This document shows, piece after piece, positions 1 to 11,987 of a DNA stretch of 64,000 nucleotides (position 1 is the stretch's first letter; every line of letters starts with the position of its first letter). The DNA lies in the NCBI GenBank assembly GCA_948144175.1, contig CANXME010000560.1, positions 26,967 to 90,966 of the forward strand, in the 5' to 3' direction. A program made the translations under genes and the position numbers. The notes under the pieces are model-generated. The model had not been told where the DNA came from. It searched no databases and saw nothing but the letters and a program-made list of their open reading frames with translations. This stretch comes from Closterium sp. NIES-65. Its lineage: Eukaryota; Streptophyta; Zygnematophyceae; Desmidiales; Closteriaceae.

Positions 1-317
1 CACAAGCATGCGTCCGGACACAAGCATGCGTCCGGACACAAGCATGCGTCCGGACACAAGCATGCATCCAGACACAAGCATGCGTCCGGACACAAGCATG
101 CGACCGGACACAATCATGCGTCCGGACACAAGCATGCGTCCGGACACAAGCATGCGTCCGGACACAAGCATGCGTCCGGACACAAGCATGCGTCCGGACA
201 CAAGCATGCGTCCGGACACAAGCATGCGTCCGGACTCAAGCATGCGTCCGGACACAAGCATGCGTCCGGACTCAAGCATGCGTCCGGACACAAGCATGCG
301 TCCGGACACAAGCATGC

Positions 318-1085
318 GACCGGACACAAGCATGCGTCCGGACCCAAGCATGCGTCCGGACACAAGCATGCGTCCGGACACAAGCATGCGTCCGGACACA
401 AGCATGCGTCCGGACACAAGCATGCGTACGCACACAAGCATGCGTCCGGACACAAGCATGCGTCCGGACACAAGCATGCATCCAGACACAAGCATGCGTC
501 CGGACACAAGCATGCGTCCGGACACAAGCATGCGACCGGACACAAGCATGCGTCCGGACACAAGCATGCGTCCGGACACAAGCATGCGTCCGGACACAAG
601 CATACATCCGGACACAAGCATGCGTCCGGACACAAGCATGCGTCCGGACACAAGCATGCGTCCGGACACAAGCATGCGTCCAAACACAAGCATGCGTCCG
701 GACACAAGCAGGCGTCCGGACACAAGCATGCGTCCGGACACAAGCATGCGTCCGGACACAAGCATGCGTCCGGACACAAGCATGCGTCCGGACACAAGCA
801 TGCGACCGGACTCAAGCATGCGTCCGGACACAAGCATACGTCCGGACTCAAGCATGCGACCGGACTCAAGCATGCGTCCGGACACAAGCATGCGTCCGGA
901 CACAAGCATGCGACCGGGCACAAGCATGCGTCCGGACACAAGCATGCGTCGGACACAAGCATGCGTCCGGACACAATCATGCGTCCGGACACAAGCATGC
1001 GTCCGGACACAAGCATGCGTCCGGACACAAGCATGCGTCCGGACCCAAGCATGCGTCCGGACACAAGCATGCGTCCGGACACAAG
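318..1085 (+). repeat. Duplicated block within array A, copy 1
   Basis: A series of rare 18-bp variants occurs here in the same order as at about 2855-3590. The markers are GTACGC at 426, TCCAGA at 481, CATACATCCG at 601, a 17-bp unit with GCGTCGGACAC at about 946, ACAATCATG near 973 and GGACCC at 1041. The offset is 2537 bp for the first markers and 2519 bp for the later ones, a difference of one 18-bp unit. The ends are approximate because the background monomers are nearly identical. Confidence 0.8.
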
Positions 1086-2854
1086 CATGCGTCCGGACAC
1101 AAGCATGCGTCCGGACACAAGCATGCGTCCGGACACAAGCATGCGTCCGGACACAAGCATGCGTCCGGACACAAGCATGCGACCGGACTCAAGCATGCAA
1201 CCGGACACAAGCATGCGTCCGGACACAAGCATGCGACCGGACTCAAGCATGCGTCCGGACACAAGCATGCGTCCGGACACAAGCATGCGTCCGGACTCAA
1301 GCATGCGACCGGACTCAAGCATGCGTCCGGACACAAGCATGCGTCCGGACACAAGCATGCGTCCGGACACAAGCATGCGTCCGAACACAAGCATGCGTCC
1401 GGACACAAGCATGCGACCGGACACAAGCATGCGTCCGGACACAAGCATGCGTCCGGACACAAGCATGCGACCGGACTCAAGCATGCGTCCGGACACAAGC
1501 ATGCGTCCGGACACAAGCATGCGTCCGGACACAAGCATGCGACCGGGCACAAGCATGCGTCCAAACACAAGCATGCGTCCGGACACAAGCATGCGTCCGG
1601 ACACAAGCATGCGTCCGGACACAAGCATGCGTCCGGACACAAGCATGCGTCCGGACACAAGCATGCGTCCGGACACAAGCATGCGTCCGGACACAAGCAT
1701 GCGTCCGGACACAAGCATGCGACCGGACTCAAGCATGCGTCCGGACACAAGCATGCGTCCGGACACAAGCATGCGACCGGACTCAAGCATGCGTCCGGAC
1801 ACAAGCATGCGTCCGGACACAAGCATGCGTCCGGACACAAGCATGCGTCCGGACACAAGCATGCGACCGGACTCAAGCATGTGTTCGGACACAAGCATGC
1901 GTCCGGACACAAGCATGCATCCGGACACAAGCATGCATCCGGACACAAGGATGCGTCCGGACACAAGCATGCGTCCGGACACAAGCATGCATCCGGACAC
2001 AAGGATGCGTCCGGACACAAGCATGCGTCCGGACACAAGCATGCGTCCGGACACAAGCATGCGTCCGGACACAAGCATGCGTCCGGACACAAGCATGCGT
2101 CCGGACACAAGCATGCGTCCGGACACAAGCATTCGTCCGGACACAAGCATGCGTCCGGACACAAGCATGCGACCGGACCCAAGCATGCGTCCGGACACAA
2201 GCATGCGTCCGGACACCAGCATGCGACCGGACCCAAGCATGCGTCCGGACACAAGCATGCATCCGGACACAAGCATGCGTCCGGACACAAGCATGCGTCC
2301 GGACACAAGCATGCGTCCGGACACAAGCATGCGTCCGGACACAAGCATGCGTCCGGACACAAGCATTCGTCCGGACACAAGCATGCGTCCGGACACAAGC
2401 ATGCGACCGGACCCAAGCATGCGTCCGGACACAAGCATGCGTCCGGACACCAGCATGCGACCGGACTCAAGCATGCGTCCGGACACAAGCATGCGTCCGG
2501 ACACAAGCATGCGACCGGACCCAAGCATGCGTCCGGACACAAGCATGCGTCCGGACACAAGCATGCGACCGGACACAAGCATGCGTCCGGACACAAGCAT
2601 GCGTCCGGACACAAGCATGCGTCCGGACACAAGCATGCGTCCGGACACAAGCTTGCGTCCGAACACAAGCATGCGTCCGGACACAAGCATGCGACCGGAC
2701 ACAAGCATGCGTCCGGACACAAGCATGCGTCCGGACACAAGCATGCGTCCGGACACAAGCATGCGTCCGGACACAAGCATGCGACCGGACACAAGCATGC
2801 GTCCGGACACAAGCATGCGTCCGGACACAAGCATGCGTCCGGACACAAGCATGC

Positions 2855-3590
2855 GACCGGACACAAGCATGCGTCCGGACCCAAGCATGCGTCCGGACAC
2901 AAGCATGCGTCCGGACACAAGCATGCGTCCGGACACAAGCATGCGTCCGGACACAAGCATGCGTACGCACACAAGCATGCGTCCGGACACAAGCATGCGT
3001 CCGGACACAAGCATGCATCCAGACACAAGCATGCGTACGGACACAAGCATGCGACCGGACACAAGCATGCGTCCGGACACAAGCATGCGTCCGGACACAA
3101 GCATGCGTCCGGACACAAGCATACATCCGGACACAAGCATGCGTCCGGACACAAGCATGCGTCCGGACACAAGCATGCGTCCGGACACAAGCATGCGTCC
3201 AAACACAAGCATGCGTCCGGACACAAGCATGCGTCCGGACACAAGCATGCGTCCGGACACAAGCATGCGTCCGGACACAAGCATGCGTCCGGACACAAGC
3301 ATGCGTCCGGACACAAGCATGCGACCGGACTCAAGCATGCGTCCGGACACAAGCATACGTCCGGACTCAAGCATGCGACCGGACTCAAGCATGCGTCCGG
3401 ACACAAGCATGCGTCCGGACACAAGCATGCGACCGGGCACAAGCATGCGTCCGGACACAAGCATGCGTCGGACACAAGCATGCGTCCGGACACAATCATG
3501 CGTCCGGACACAAGCATGCGTCCGGACACAAGCATGCGTCCGGACACAAGCATGCGTCCGGACCCAAGCATGCGTCCGGACACAAGCATG
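2855..3590 (+). repeat. Duplicated block within array A, copy 2
   Basis: This is the second copy of the variant-ordered block at 318-1085. The matching markers are GTACGC at 2963, TCCAGA at 3018, CATACATCCG at 3120, the 17-bp unit at about 3465, ACAATCATG at about 3492 and GGACCC at 3560. A third 17-bp unit at about 3622 suggests a further short local duplication of the right end of this block. Confidence 0.8.
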
Positions 3591-5774
3591 CGACCGGGCA
3601 CAAGCATGCGTCCGGACACAAGCATGCGTCGGACACAAGCATGCGTCCGGACACAAGCATGCAACTGGGCGCAAGCATGCGTCCGGACACAAGCATGTGA
3701 CCGGGCACAAGCATGCGTCCGGACACAAGCATGCGTCCGGAACAAGCATGTGTTCGGACACAAGCATGCGACCGGGCGCAAGCATGCGTTCGGACACAAG
3801 CATGCGTCCGGACACAAGCATGCGTCCGGACACAAGCATGCGTCTGGGCGCAAGCATGTGACCGGGCACAAGCATGCGTCCGGGCGCAAGCATGCGATCG
3901 GGCGCAAGCATGCGTCCGGACACAAGCATGCGACCGGGCGCAAGCATGCGTCCAGACACAAGCATGCGACCAGGCGCAAGCATGCGTCCGAACTCAAGCA
4001 TGGGACCGGGCGCAAGCATGCGACCGGGCGCAAGCATGCGTCCAGGCGCAAGCATGCGAACGGGCAGAAGCATACGTCCAGACAGAATCATGCGATCGGG
4101 CGCAAGCATGCGTCCGGACACAAGCATGCGACCGGGCACAAGCATGCGTCCGGACCCAAGCATGCGTCCGTACACAAGCATGCGTCCGGACACAAGAATG
4201 CCACCGGACACAAGCATGCGACCGGGCGCAAGCATGCGTCCGAACACAAGCATGAGACCGAGCGCAAGCATGCGTCCGGACACAAGCATGCGTCCGAACA
4301 CAAGCATGCGTCCGTACACAAGCATGCGTCCGGACACATGCATGCGACCACGCGCAAGCATGTGTCCGTACACAAGCATGCGTCCGGACACAAGCATTCA
4401 TCCGAGCACAAGCATGCGTCCTGACACAAACATGCGACCGGGCGCAAGGTTGTGTACGGACACAAGCATGCGTCTGGACACAAGCATGCGTCTGGACACA
4501 AGCATGCGTCTGGACACAAGCATGCGTCTGGACACAAGCATGCGTCTGGACACAAGCATGCGATCGGGCGCAAGCATGCGTCCGGACACAAGCATGCGTC
4601 CGGACCCAAGCATGCGACCGGGTGCAAGCATGCGTCCGGACACAAGCATGCGGCTGGGCGCAAGCATGCGTCCGGACATAAGCATGCGATCGGGGGCAAG
4701 CATGCGTCCGGACACAAGCATGCGTCCGGACCCAAGCATGCGACCGGACACAAGCATGCGTCCGGACACAAGCATGCGACCGGGCGCAAGCATGCGTTTG
4801 GACAGAAGCATGCGACTGGGCGCAAGCATGCGTCCAGACACAAGCATGCGACCGGGGGCAAGCATGCGTCCGGACACAAGCATGCAAAATTGCAAGAACA
4901 AGGGCCTAGCGAGTGCAAAATAGCAAGAGCAAGGGCCTAGCGTGTGCAAAAAATCAAGAACAAGGGCCTAGCATTCACGAAATAGCAAGAACAAGGGCCT
5001 AGCGTGTGCAAAATAAAAAGAACGAGGGTCTAGCACGTGCAAAATTGCAAGAACAAGAGCCTAGCGTGTGCAAAATAAAAAGAACAAGGGCATAGCGTGT
5101 GCAAAATAGCAAAAACAAGGGCCTAGTGTGTGCAAAATAAAAAGAACAAGGGCCTAGCGTGTGCAAAATAAAAAGAACAAGGGCCTAGCGTGTGCAAAAT
5201 AAAAAGAACAAGGGCATAGCGTGTGCAAAATAAAAAGAACAAGGGCCTAGCGTGTGCAAAAAAAACAGAACAAGGGTCTAGTATGTGCAAAATTGCAAGA
5301 ACAAGGGCCTAGCGTGTGCAAAATAAAAAGAACAAGGGCATAGCGTGTGCAAAATAGCAAGAACAAGGGCCTAGCGTGTGCAAAATAAAAAGAACAAGGG
5401 CCTAGCGTGTGCAAAATAAAAAGAACAAGGGCCTAGCGTGTGCAAAATTGCAAGAACAAGGGCCTAGCGTGTGCAAAATTGCAAGAAAAAGGGCCTAGCG
5501 AGTGCAAAATAGCAAGAGCAAGGGCCTAGCGTGTGCAAAAAATCAAGAACAAGGGCCTAGCGTTTGCAAAATAGCAAGAACAAGGGCCTAGCGTGTGCAA
5601 AATAAAAAGAACAAGGGTCTAGCATGTGCAAAATTGCAAGAACAAGGGCCTAGCGTGTGCAAAGTAAAAAGAACAAGGGCATAGCGTGTGCAAAATAGCA
5701 AGAACAAGGGCCTAGCGTGTGCAAAATAAAAAGAACAAGGGCATAGCGTGTGCAAAATAAAAAGAACAAGGGCC

Positions 5775-6032
5775 TGTCACAATATATATATTTGTAACTG
5801 CCTGTAGCTGTAGTTAGTGTAGATATTTAAACTTTGTTTGGTGGTGCACCTTATGTGTTTCCTTTGCTATATGTACTTCAAAACTATAGTGAAGCCACAC
5901 ACTCTCCAATTTCCTCTCACAACTCACTCGACACTCACCCTAGGTGAAAACCCGCTCGACACCTAAGTTAGGGCCTAGGCTATTAAGCCTAGGCCCCACC
6001 TTTCTACTCTTAAATTACTTAGACTCTCGACA
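5775..6032. mobile_element. Solo-LTR-like element, copy 1
   Basis: This is a 258-bp non-satellite segment that begins TGTCACAATATATATA and ends CTCTCGACA. It is bounded by perfect 5-bp repeats GGGCC (5770-5774 and 6033-6037). TG...CA ends, a short TGTC/GACA terminal inverted repeat and a 5-bp target-site duplication are classic for an integrated LTR. No internal retrotransposon coding region, primer-binding site or second LTR is adjacent, so it reads as a solo LTR left by LTR-LTR recombination. TATTTAAA at 5824-5831 is a possible TATA element, and GGTGCACC is a small palindrome. A hairpin occupies 5971-5996. Copy 1 differs from the others at a few bases (for example CTTCAAAAC and a TATTA loop). 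The superfamily cannot be assigned without the internal domain. A non-autonomous DNA element is less likely given the 4-bp terminal repeat. Confidence 0.85.
5971..5996. other. 11-bp-stem hairpin inside the LTR
   Basis: GGGCCTAGGCT and AGCCTAGGCCC form a perfect 11-bp inverted repeat around a 4-nt loop (ATTA here, ACTA in the other copies I compared). The corresponding hairpin is present in the seven other elements, for example 8093-8118 in copy 2. Its stem contains GGGCCTAG, the same 8 bases as the constant part of the surrounding 31-bp satellite. A role in RNA 3' end formation or in recombination is possible but not shown. Confidence 0.8.
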
Positions 6033-7896
6033 GGGCCTAGCGTGTGCAAAATTGAAAGAACAAGGGCCTAGCGTGTGCAAAATTGCAAGAACAAGGGCCT
6101 AGCGAGTGCAAAATAGTAAGAGCAAGGGCCTAGCGTGTGCAAAATAAAAAGAACAAGGGTCTAGCATGTGCAAAATTGCAAGAACAAGGGCCTAGCGTGT
6201 GCAAGATAAAAAGAACTAGGGCATAGCGTGTGCAAAATAGCAAGAACAAGGGCCTAGCGTGTGCAACAAATCAAGAACAAGGGCCTAGCGTTCGCAAAAG
6301 AGCAAGAACAAGGGCCTAGCGTGTGCAAAATAAAAAGAACAAGGGTCTAGCATGTGCAAAATTGCAAGAACAAGGGCCTAGAGTGTGCAAAATATAAAGA
6401 ACAAGGGCATAGCGTGTGCAAAATAGCAACAACAAGGGCCTAGCGTGTGCAAAATAAAAAGAACTAGGGCATAGCGTGTGCAAAATAGCAAGAACAAGGG
6501 CCTAGCGTGTGCAAAATAAAAAAAACAAGGGCCTACCGTGTGCAAAATAAAAAGAACAAGGGCCTAGTGTGTGCAAAATTGCAAGAACAAGGGCCTAGCG
6601 TGTGCAAAATAAAAAGAACAACGGCATAGCGTGTGCAAAATAGCAACAACAAGGGCCTAGCGTGTGCAAAATAAAAAAAACAAGGGCCTAGCATGTGCAA
6701 AATAAAAAGAACAAGGACCTAGCGAGTGCAAAATTGAAAAAACAAGGGCCTAGCGTGTGCAAAATTGCAAGAACAAGGGCCTAGCGTTCGCGAAAAAGCA
6801 AGAGCAAGGGCCTAGCGTGTGCAAAATAAAAAGAACAAGGGTCTAGCATGTGCAAAATTGCAAGAACAAGGGCGTAGCGTGTGCAAGATAAAAAGAACTA
6901 GGGCATAGCGTGTGCAAAATAGCAAGAACAAGGGCCTAGCATGTGCAAAATAAAAAAAAAAGGGCCTACCGTGTGCAAAATAAAAAGAACAAGGGCCTAG
7001 CGTGTGCAAGATTGCAAGAACAAGGGCCTAGCGTGTGCAAAATAAAAAGAACAAGGGCCTAGCGAGTGCAAAATAGCAAGAGCAAGGGCCTAGCGTGTGC
7101 AAAATAAAAAGAACAAGGGTCTAGCATGTGCAAAACTGCAAGAACAAGGGCCCAGCGTGTGCAAAATAAAAAGAACAATGGCATAGCGTGTGCATAATAG
7201 CAAGAACAAGGGCCTAGTGTATGCAAAATAAAAAGAACAAGGGCCTAGCCTGTGCGAATTTGCAAGAACAAGGGCCTAGCGTGTGCAAAATTGCAAGAAA
7301 AAGGGCCTAGCGAGTGCAAAATAGCAAGAGCAAGGGCCTAGCGTGTGCAAAAAATCAAGAACAAGGGCCTAGCGTTTGCAAAATAGCAAGAACAAGGGCC
7401 TAGCGTGTGCAAAATAAAAAGAACAAGGGTCTAGCATGTGCAAAATTGCAAGAACAAGGGCCTAGCGTGTGCAAAGTAAAAAGAACAAGGGCATAGCGTG
7501 TGCAAAATAGCAAGAACAAGGGCCTAGCGTGTGCAAAATAAAAAGAACAAGGGCGTAGCGTGTGCAAAATAAAAAGAACAAGGGCCTAGCGAGTGCAAAA
7601 TAGCAAGAGCAAGGGCCTAGCGTGTGCAACAAATCAAGAACAAGGGCCTAGCGTGTGCAAAATAGCAAGAGCAAGGGCCTAGCGTGTGCAACAAATCAAG
7701 AACAAGGGCCTAGCGTTCGCAAAAGAGCAAGAACAAGGGCCTAGCGTGTGCAAAATAAAAAGAACAAGGGTCTAGCATGTGCAAAATTGCAAGAAGAAGG
7801 GCCTAGCGTGTGCAAAATAAAAAGAACAAGGGCATAGCGTGTGCAAAATAGCAACAACAAGGGCCTAGCGTGTGCAAAATAAAAAGAACAAGGGCC

Positions 7897-8154
7897 TGTC
7901 ACAATATATATATTTGTAACTGCCTGTAGCTGTAGTTAGTGTAGATATTTAAACTTTGTTTGGTGGTGCACCTTATGTGTTTCCTTTGCTATATGTACTT
8001 CGAAACTATAGTGAAGCCACACACTCTCCAATCTCCTCTCACAACTCACTCGACACTCACCCTAGGTGAAAACCCGCTCGACACCTAAGTTAGGGCCTAG
8101 GCTACTAAGCCTAGGCCCCACCTTTCTACTCTTAAATTACTTAGACTCTCGACA
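7897..8154. mobile_element. Solo-LTR-like element, copy 2
   Basis: This is the same 258-bp element, with GGGCC flanks at 7892-7896 and 8155-8159. It carries CTTCGAAAC and CCAATCTCC, shared with copy 3, and these two look like the closest pair along with their downstream satellite. It is inserted at the same base of the 31-bp monomer as every other copy. Confidence 0.85.
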
Positions 8155-8500
8155 GGGCCTAGCGTGTGCAAAATTGAAAGAACAAGGGCCTAGCGTGTGC
8201 AAAATTGCAAGAACAAGGGCCTAGCGAGTGCAAAATAGTAAGAGCAAGGGCCTAGCGTGTGCAAAATAAAAAGAACAAGGGTCTAGCATGTGCAAAATTG
8301 CAAGAACAAGGGCCTAGCGTGTGCAAGATAAAAAGAACTAGGGCATAGCGTGTGAGAAATAGCAAGAACAAGGGCCTAGCGTGTGCAACAAATCAAGAAC
8401 AAGGGCCTAGCGTTCGCAAAAGAGCAAGAACAAGGGCCTAGCGTGTGCAAAATTAAATGAACAAGGGTCTAGCATGTGCAAAATTGCAAGAAGAAGGGCC

Positions 8501-10050
8501 TAGAGTGTGCAAAATATAAAGAACAAGGGCATAGCGTGTGCAAAATAGCAACAACAAGGGCCTAGCGTGTGCAAAATAAAAAAAACAAGGGCCTAGCGTG
8601 TGCAAAATAAAAAGAACAAGGACCTAGCAAGTGCAAAATTGAAAAAACAAGGGCCTAGCGTGTGCAAAATTGCAAGAACAAGGGCCTAGCGTTCGCGAAA
8701 AAGCAAGAGCAAGGGCCTAGCGTGTGCAAAATAAAAAGAACAAGGGTCTAGCATGTGCAAAATTGCAAGAACAAGGGCGTAGCGTGTGCAAGATAAAAAG
8801 AACTAGGGCATAGCGTGTGCAAAATAGCAAGAACAAGGGCCTAGCATGTGCAGAATAAAAAAAACAAGGGCCTACCGTGTGCAAAATAAAAGGAACAAGG
8901 GCCTAGCGTGTGCAAGATTGCAAGAACAAGGGCCTAGCGTGTGCAAAATAAAAAGAACAAGGGCCTAGCGAGTGCAAAATAGCAAGAGCAAGGGCCTAGC
9001 ATGTGCAAAATAAAAAGAACATGGGTCTAGCATGTGCAAAATTGCAAGAACAAGGGCCCAGCGTGTGCAAAATAAAAAGAACAATGGCATAGCGTGTGCA
9101 TAATAGCAAGAACAAGGGCCTAGTGTATGCAAAATAAAAAGAACAAGGGCCTAGCGTGTGCAAAATAAAAAAAACAAGGGCCTAGCGTGTGCAAAATTGC
9201 AAGAACAAGGGCCTAGCGTGTGCAAAATAAAAAGAACAAGGGTCTAGCATGTGCAAAATTGCAAGAAGAAGGGCCTAGAGTGTGCAAAATATAAAGAACA
9301 AGGGCATAGCGTGTGCAAAATAGCAACAACAAGGGCCTAGCGAGTGCAAAATAAAAAAAACAAGGGCCTAGCGTGTGCAAAATAAAAAGAACAAGGACCT
9401 AGCGAGTGCAAAATTGAAAAAACAAGGGCCTAGCGTGTGCAAAATTGCAAGAACAAGGGCCTAGCGTTCGCGAAAAAGCAAGAGCAAGGGCCTAGCGTGT
9501 GCAAAATAAAAAGAACAAGGGTCTAGCATGTGCAAAATTGCAAGAACAAGGGCGTAGCGTGTGCAAGATAAAAAGAACTAGGGCATAGCGTGTGCAAAAT
9601 AGCAAGAACAAGGGCCTAGCATGTGCAAAATAAAAAAAACAAGGGCCTACCGTGTGCAAAATAAAAGGAACAAGGGCCTAGCGTGTGCAAGATTGCAAGA
9701 ACAAGGGCCTAGCGTGTGCAAAATAAAAAGAACAAGGGCCTAGCGAGTGCAAAATAGCAAGAGCAAGGGCCTAGCATGTGCAAAATAAAAAGAACATGGG
9801 TCTAGCATGTGCAAAATTGCAAGAACAAGGGCCCAGCGTGTGCAAAATAAAAAGAACAATGGCATAGCGTGTGCATAATAGCAAGAACAAGGGCCTAGTG
9901 TATGCAAAATAAAAAGAACAAGGGCCTAGCGTGTGCAAAATAAAAAAAACAAGGGCCTAGCGTGTGCAAAATTGCAAGAACAAGGGCCTAGCGTGTGCAA
10001 AATAAAAAGAACAAGGGTCTAGCATGTGCAAAATTGCAAGAAGAAGGGCC
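8501..10050 (+). repeat. Two tandem 775-bp higher-order repeats (25 monomers each)
   Basis: The rare junction TAGAGTGTGC followed by AAAATATAAAGAAC occurs at 8501, 9276 and 10051. This is a spacing of exactly 775 bp, or 25 x 31. The intervening monomers share other rare variants in the same order: AGGACCTAGC, TTCGCGAAAAAGC, CCTACCGTGTGC, CAATGGCATAGC and TAGTGTATGC. A partial third unit continues to about 10480, where CCTACCG monomers are duplicated. Confidence 0.85.
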
Positions 10051-11383
10051 TAGAGTGTGCAAAATATAAAGAACAAGGGCATAGCGTGTGCAAAATAGCA
10101 ACAACAAGGGCCTAGCGAGTGCAAAATAAAAAAAACAAGGGCCTAGCGTGTGCAAAATAAAAAGAACAAGGACCTAGCGAGTGCAAAATTGAAAAAACAA
10201 GGGCCTAGCGTGTGCAAAATTGCAAGAACAAGGGCCTAGCGTTCGCGAAAAAGCAAGAGCAAGGGCCTAGCGTGTGCAAAATAAAAAGAACAAGGGTCTA
10301 GCATGTGCAAAATTGCAAGAACAAGGGCGTAGCGTGTGCAAGATAAAAAGAACTAGGGCATAGCGTGTGCAAAATAGCAAGAACAAGGGCCTAGCATGTG
10401 CAAAATAAAAAAAACAAGGGCCTACCGTGTGCAAAATAAAAAGAACAAGGGCCTACCGTGTGCAAAATAAAAAGAACAAGGGCCTAGCGTGTGCAAGATT
10501 GCAAGAACAAGGGCCTAGCGTGTGCAAAATAAAAAGAACAAGGGCCTAGCGAGTGCAAAATAGCAAGAGCAAGGGCCTAGCGTGTGCAAAATAAAAAGAA
10601 CAAGGGTCTAGCATGTGCAAAACTGCAAGAACAAGGGCCCAGCGTGTGCAAAATAAAAAGAACAATGGCATAGCGTGTGCATAATAGCAAGAACAAGGGC
10701 CTACTGTATGCAAAATAAAAAGAACAAGGGCCTAGCGTGTGCAAAATTGCAAGAACAAGGGCATAGCGTGTGCAAAATTGCAAGAAAAAGGGCCTAGCGA
10801 GTGCAAAATAGCAAGAGCAAGGGCCTAGCGTGTGCAAAAAATCAAGAACAAGGGCCTAGCGTTTGCAAAATAGCAAGAACAAGGGCCTAGCGTGTGCAAA
10901 ATAAAAAGAACAAGGGTCTAGCATGTGCAAAATTGCAAGAACAAGGGCCTAGCGTGTGCAAAGTAAAAAGAACAAGGGCATAGCGTGTGCAAAATAGCAA
11001 GAACAAGGGCCTAGCGTGTGCAAAATAAAAAGAACAAGGGCGTAGCGTGTGCAAAATAAAAAGAACAAGGGCCTAACGAGTGCAAAATAGCAAGAGCAAG
11101 GGCCTAGCGTGTGCAACAAATCAAGAACAAGGGCCTAGCGTGTGCAAAATAGCAAGAGCAAGGGCCTAGCGTGTGCAACAAATCAAGAACAAGGGTCTAG
11201 CGTTCGCAAAAGAGCAAGAACAAGGGCCTAGCGTGTGCAAAATAAAAAGAACAAGGGTCTAGCATGTGCAAAATTGCAAGAAGAAGGGCCTAGCGTGTGC
11301 AAAATAAAAAGAACAAGGGCATAGCGTGTGCAAAATAGCAACAACAAGGGCCTAGCGTGTGCAAAATAAAAAGAACAAGGGCC

Positions 11384-11641
11384 TGTCACAATATATATAT
11401 TTGTAACTGCCTGTAGCTGTAGTTAGTGTAGATATTTAAACTTTGTTTGGTGGTGCACCTTATGTGTTTCCTTTGCTATATGTACTTCGAAACTATAGTG
11501 AAGCCACACACTCTCCAATCTCCTCTCACAACTCACTCGACACTCACCCTAGGTGAAAACCCGCTCGACACCTAAGTTAGGGCCTAGGCTACTAAGCCTA
11601 GGCCCCACCTTTCTACTCTTAAATTACTTAGACTCTCGACA
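11384..11641. mobile_element. Solo-LTR-like element, copy 3
   Basis: This 258-bp element has GGGCC flanks at 11379-11383 and 11642-11646. It is near-identical to copy 2. The satellite for over 600 bp downstream also matches: TAGAGTGTGC lies 604 bp from the element start in both. Copies 2 and 3 therefore belong to a duplicated block of about 3487 bp that carried the element along. Confidence 0.85.
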
Positions 11642-11987
11642 GGGCCTAGCGTGTGCAAAATTGAAAGAACAAGGGCCTAGCGTGTGCAAAATTGCAAGAA
11701 CAAGGGCCTAGCGAGTGCAAAATAGTAAGAGCAAGGGCCTAGCGTGTGCAAAATAAAAAGAACAAGGGTCTAGCATGTGCAAAATTGCAAGAACAAGGGC
11801 CTAGCATGTGCAAGATAAAAAGAACTAGGGCATAGCGTGTGCAAAATAGCAAGAACAAGGGCCTAGCGTGTGCAACAAATCAAGAACAAGGGCCTAGCGT
11901 TCGCAAAAGAGCAAGAACAAGGGCCTAGCGTGTGCAAAATTAAATGAACAAGGGTCTAGCATGTGCAAAATTGCAAGAAGAAGGGCC

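Larger units (their letters stand above)
1..4885 (+). repeat. 18-bp satellite array A (left end outside window)
   Basis: This is a tandem array of an 18-bp unit, ACAAGCATGCGTCCGGAC, about 270 copies, continuing beyond the left edge. Each unit carries two 6-bp palindromes, GCATGC and TCCGGA, and two CpG sites. From 1 to about 3650 the units are very homogeneous, mostly GTCCGGACAC with scattered GACCGGACTC, GGACCC and CATCCAGAC variants. From about 3650 to 4885 they diverge, with many GACCGGGCGC units interleaved with GTCCGGACAC units. The right end matches arrays B, C and D in variant order, including a run of five GTCTGGACAC units from 4472. All six reading frames stay open for kilobases because 18 is a multiple of 3 and the unit lacks stops. 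The predicted peptides are hexapeptide repeats such as MRPDTS, ACVRTQ and HASGHK. Single-base deletions that shift frame do not close the frame, so I see no sign of coding selection. The array ends in GCATGC, which passes directly into a 31-bp monomer. Confidence 0.95.

Noticed and set aside
8..4923. Very long open reading frames (up to about 1400 codons) on both strands of the 18-bp array, and similar ones in arrays B, C and D
   Set aside because: They follow from an 18-bp unit with no stop in any of six frames. Frames on both strands are equally long, and frameshifting indels do not end them. There is no domain, no codon-level conservation and no start or splice context.
5775..6032. A DNA-transposon-derived MITE instead of a solo LTR
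   Set aside because: The terminal inverted repeat is only 4 bp (TGTC/GACA) with TG...CA ends and a 5-bp target duplication, which fits an LTR better. Not fully excluded without a full-length relative.
5775..6032. A gene or small RNA in the 258-bp element
   Set aside because: No open frame of useful length, no tRNA-like boxes and no recognised RNA fold beyond the one 11-bp hairpin.
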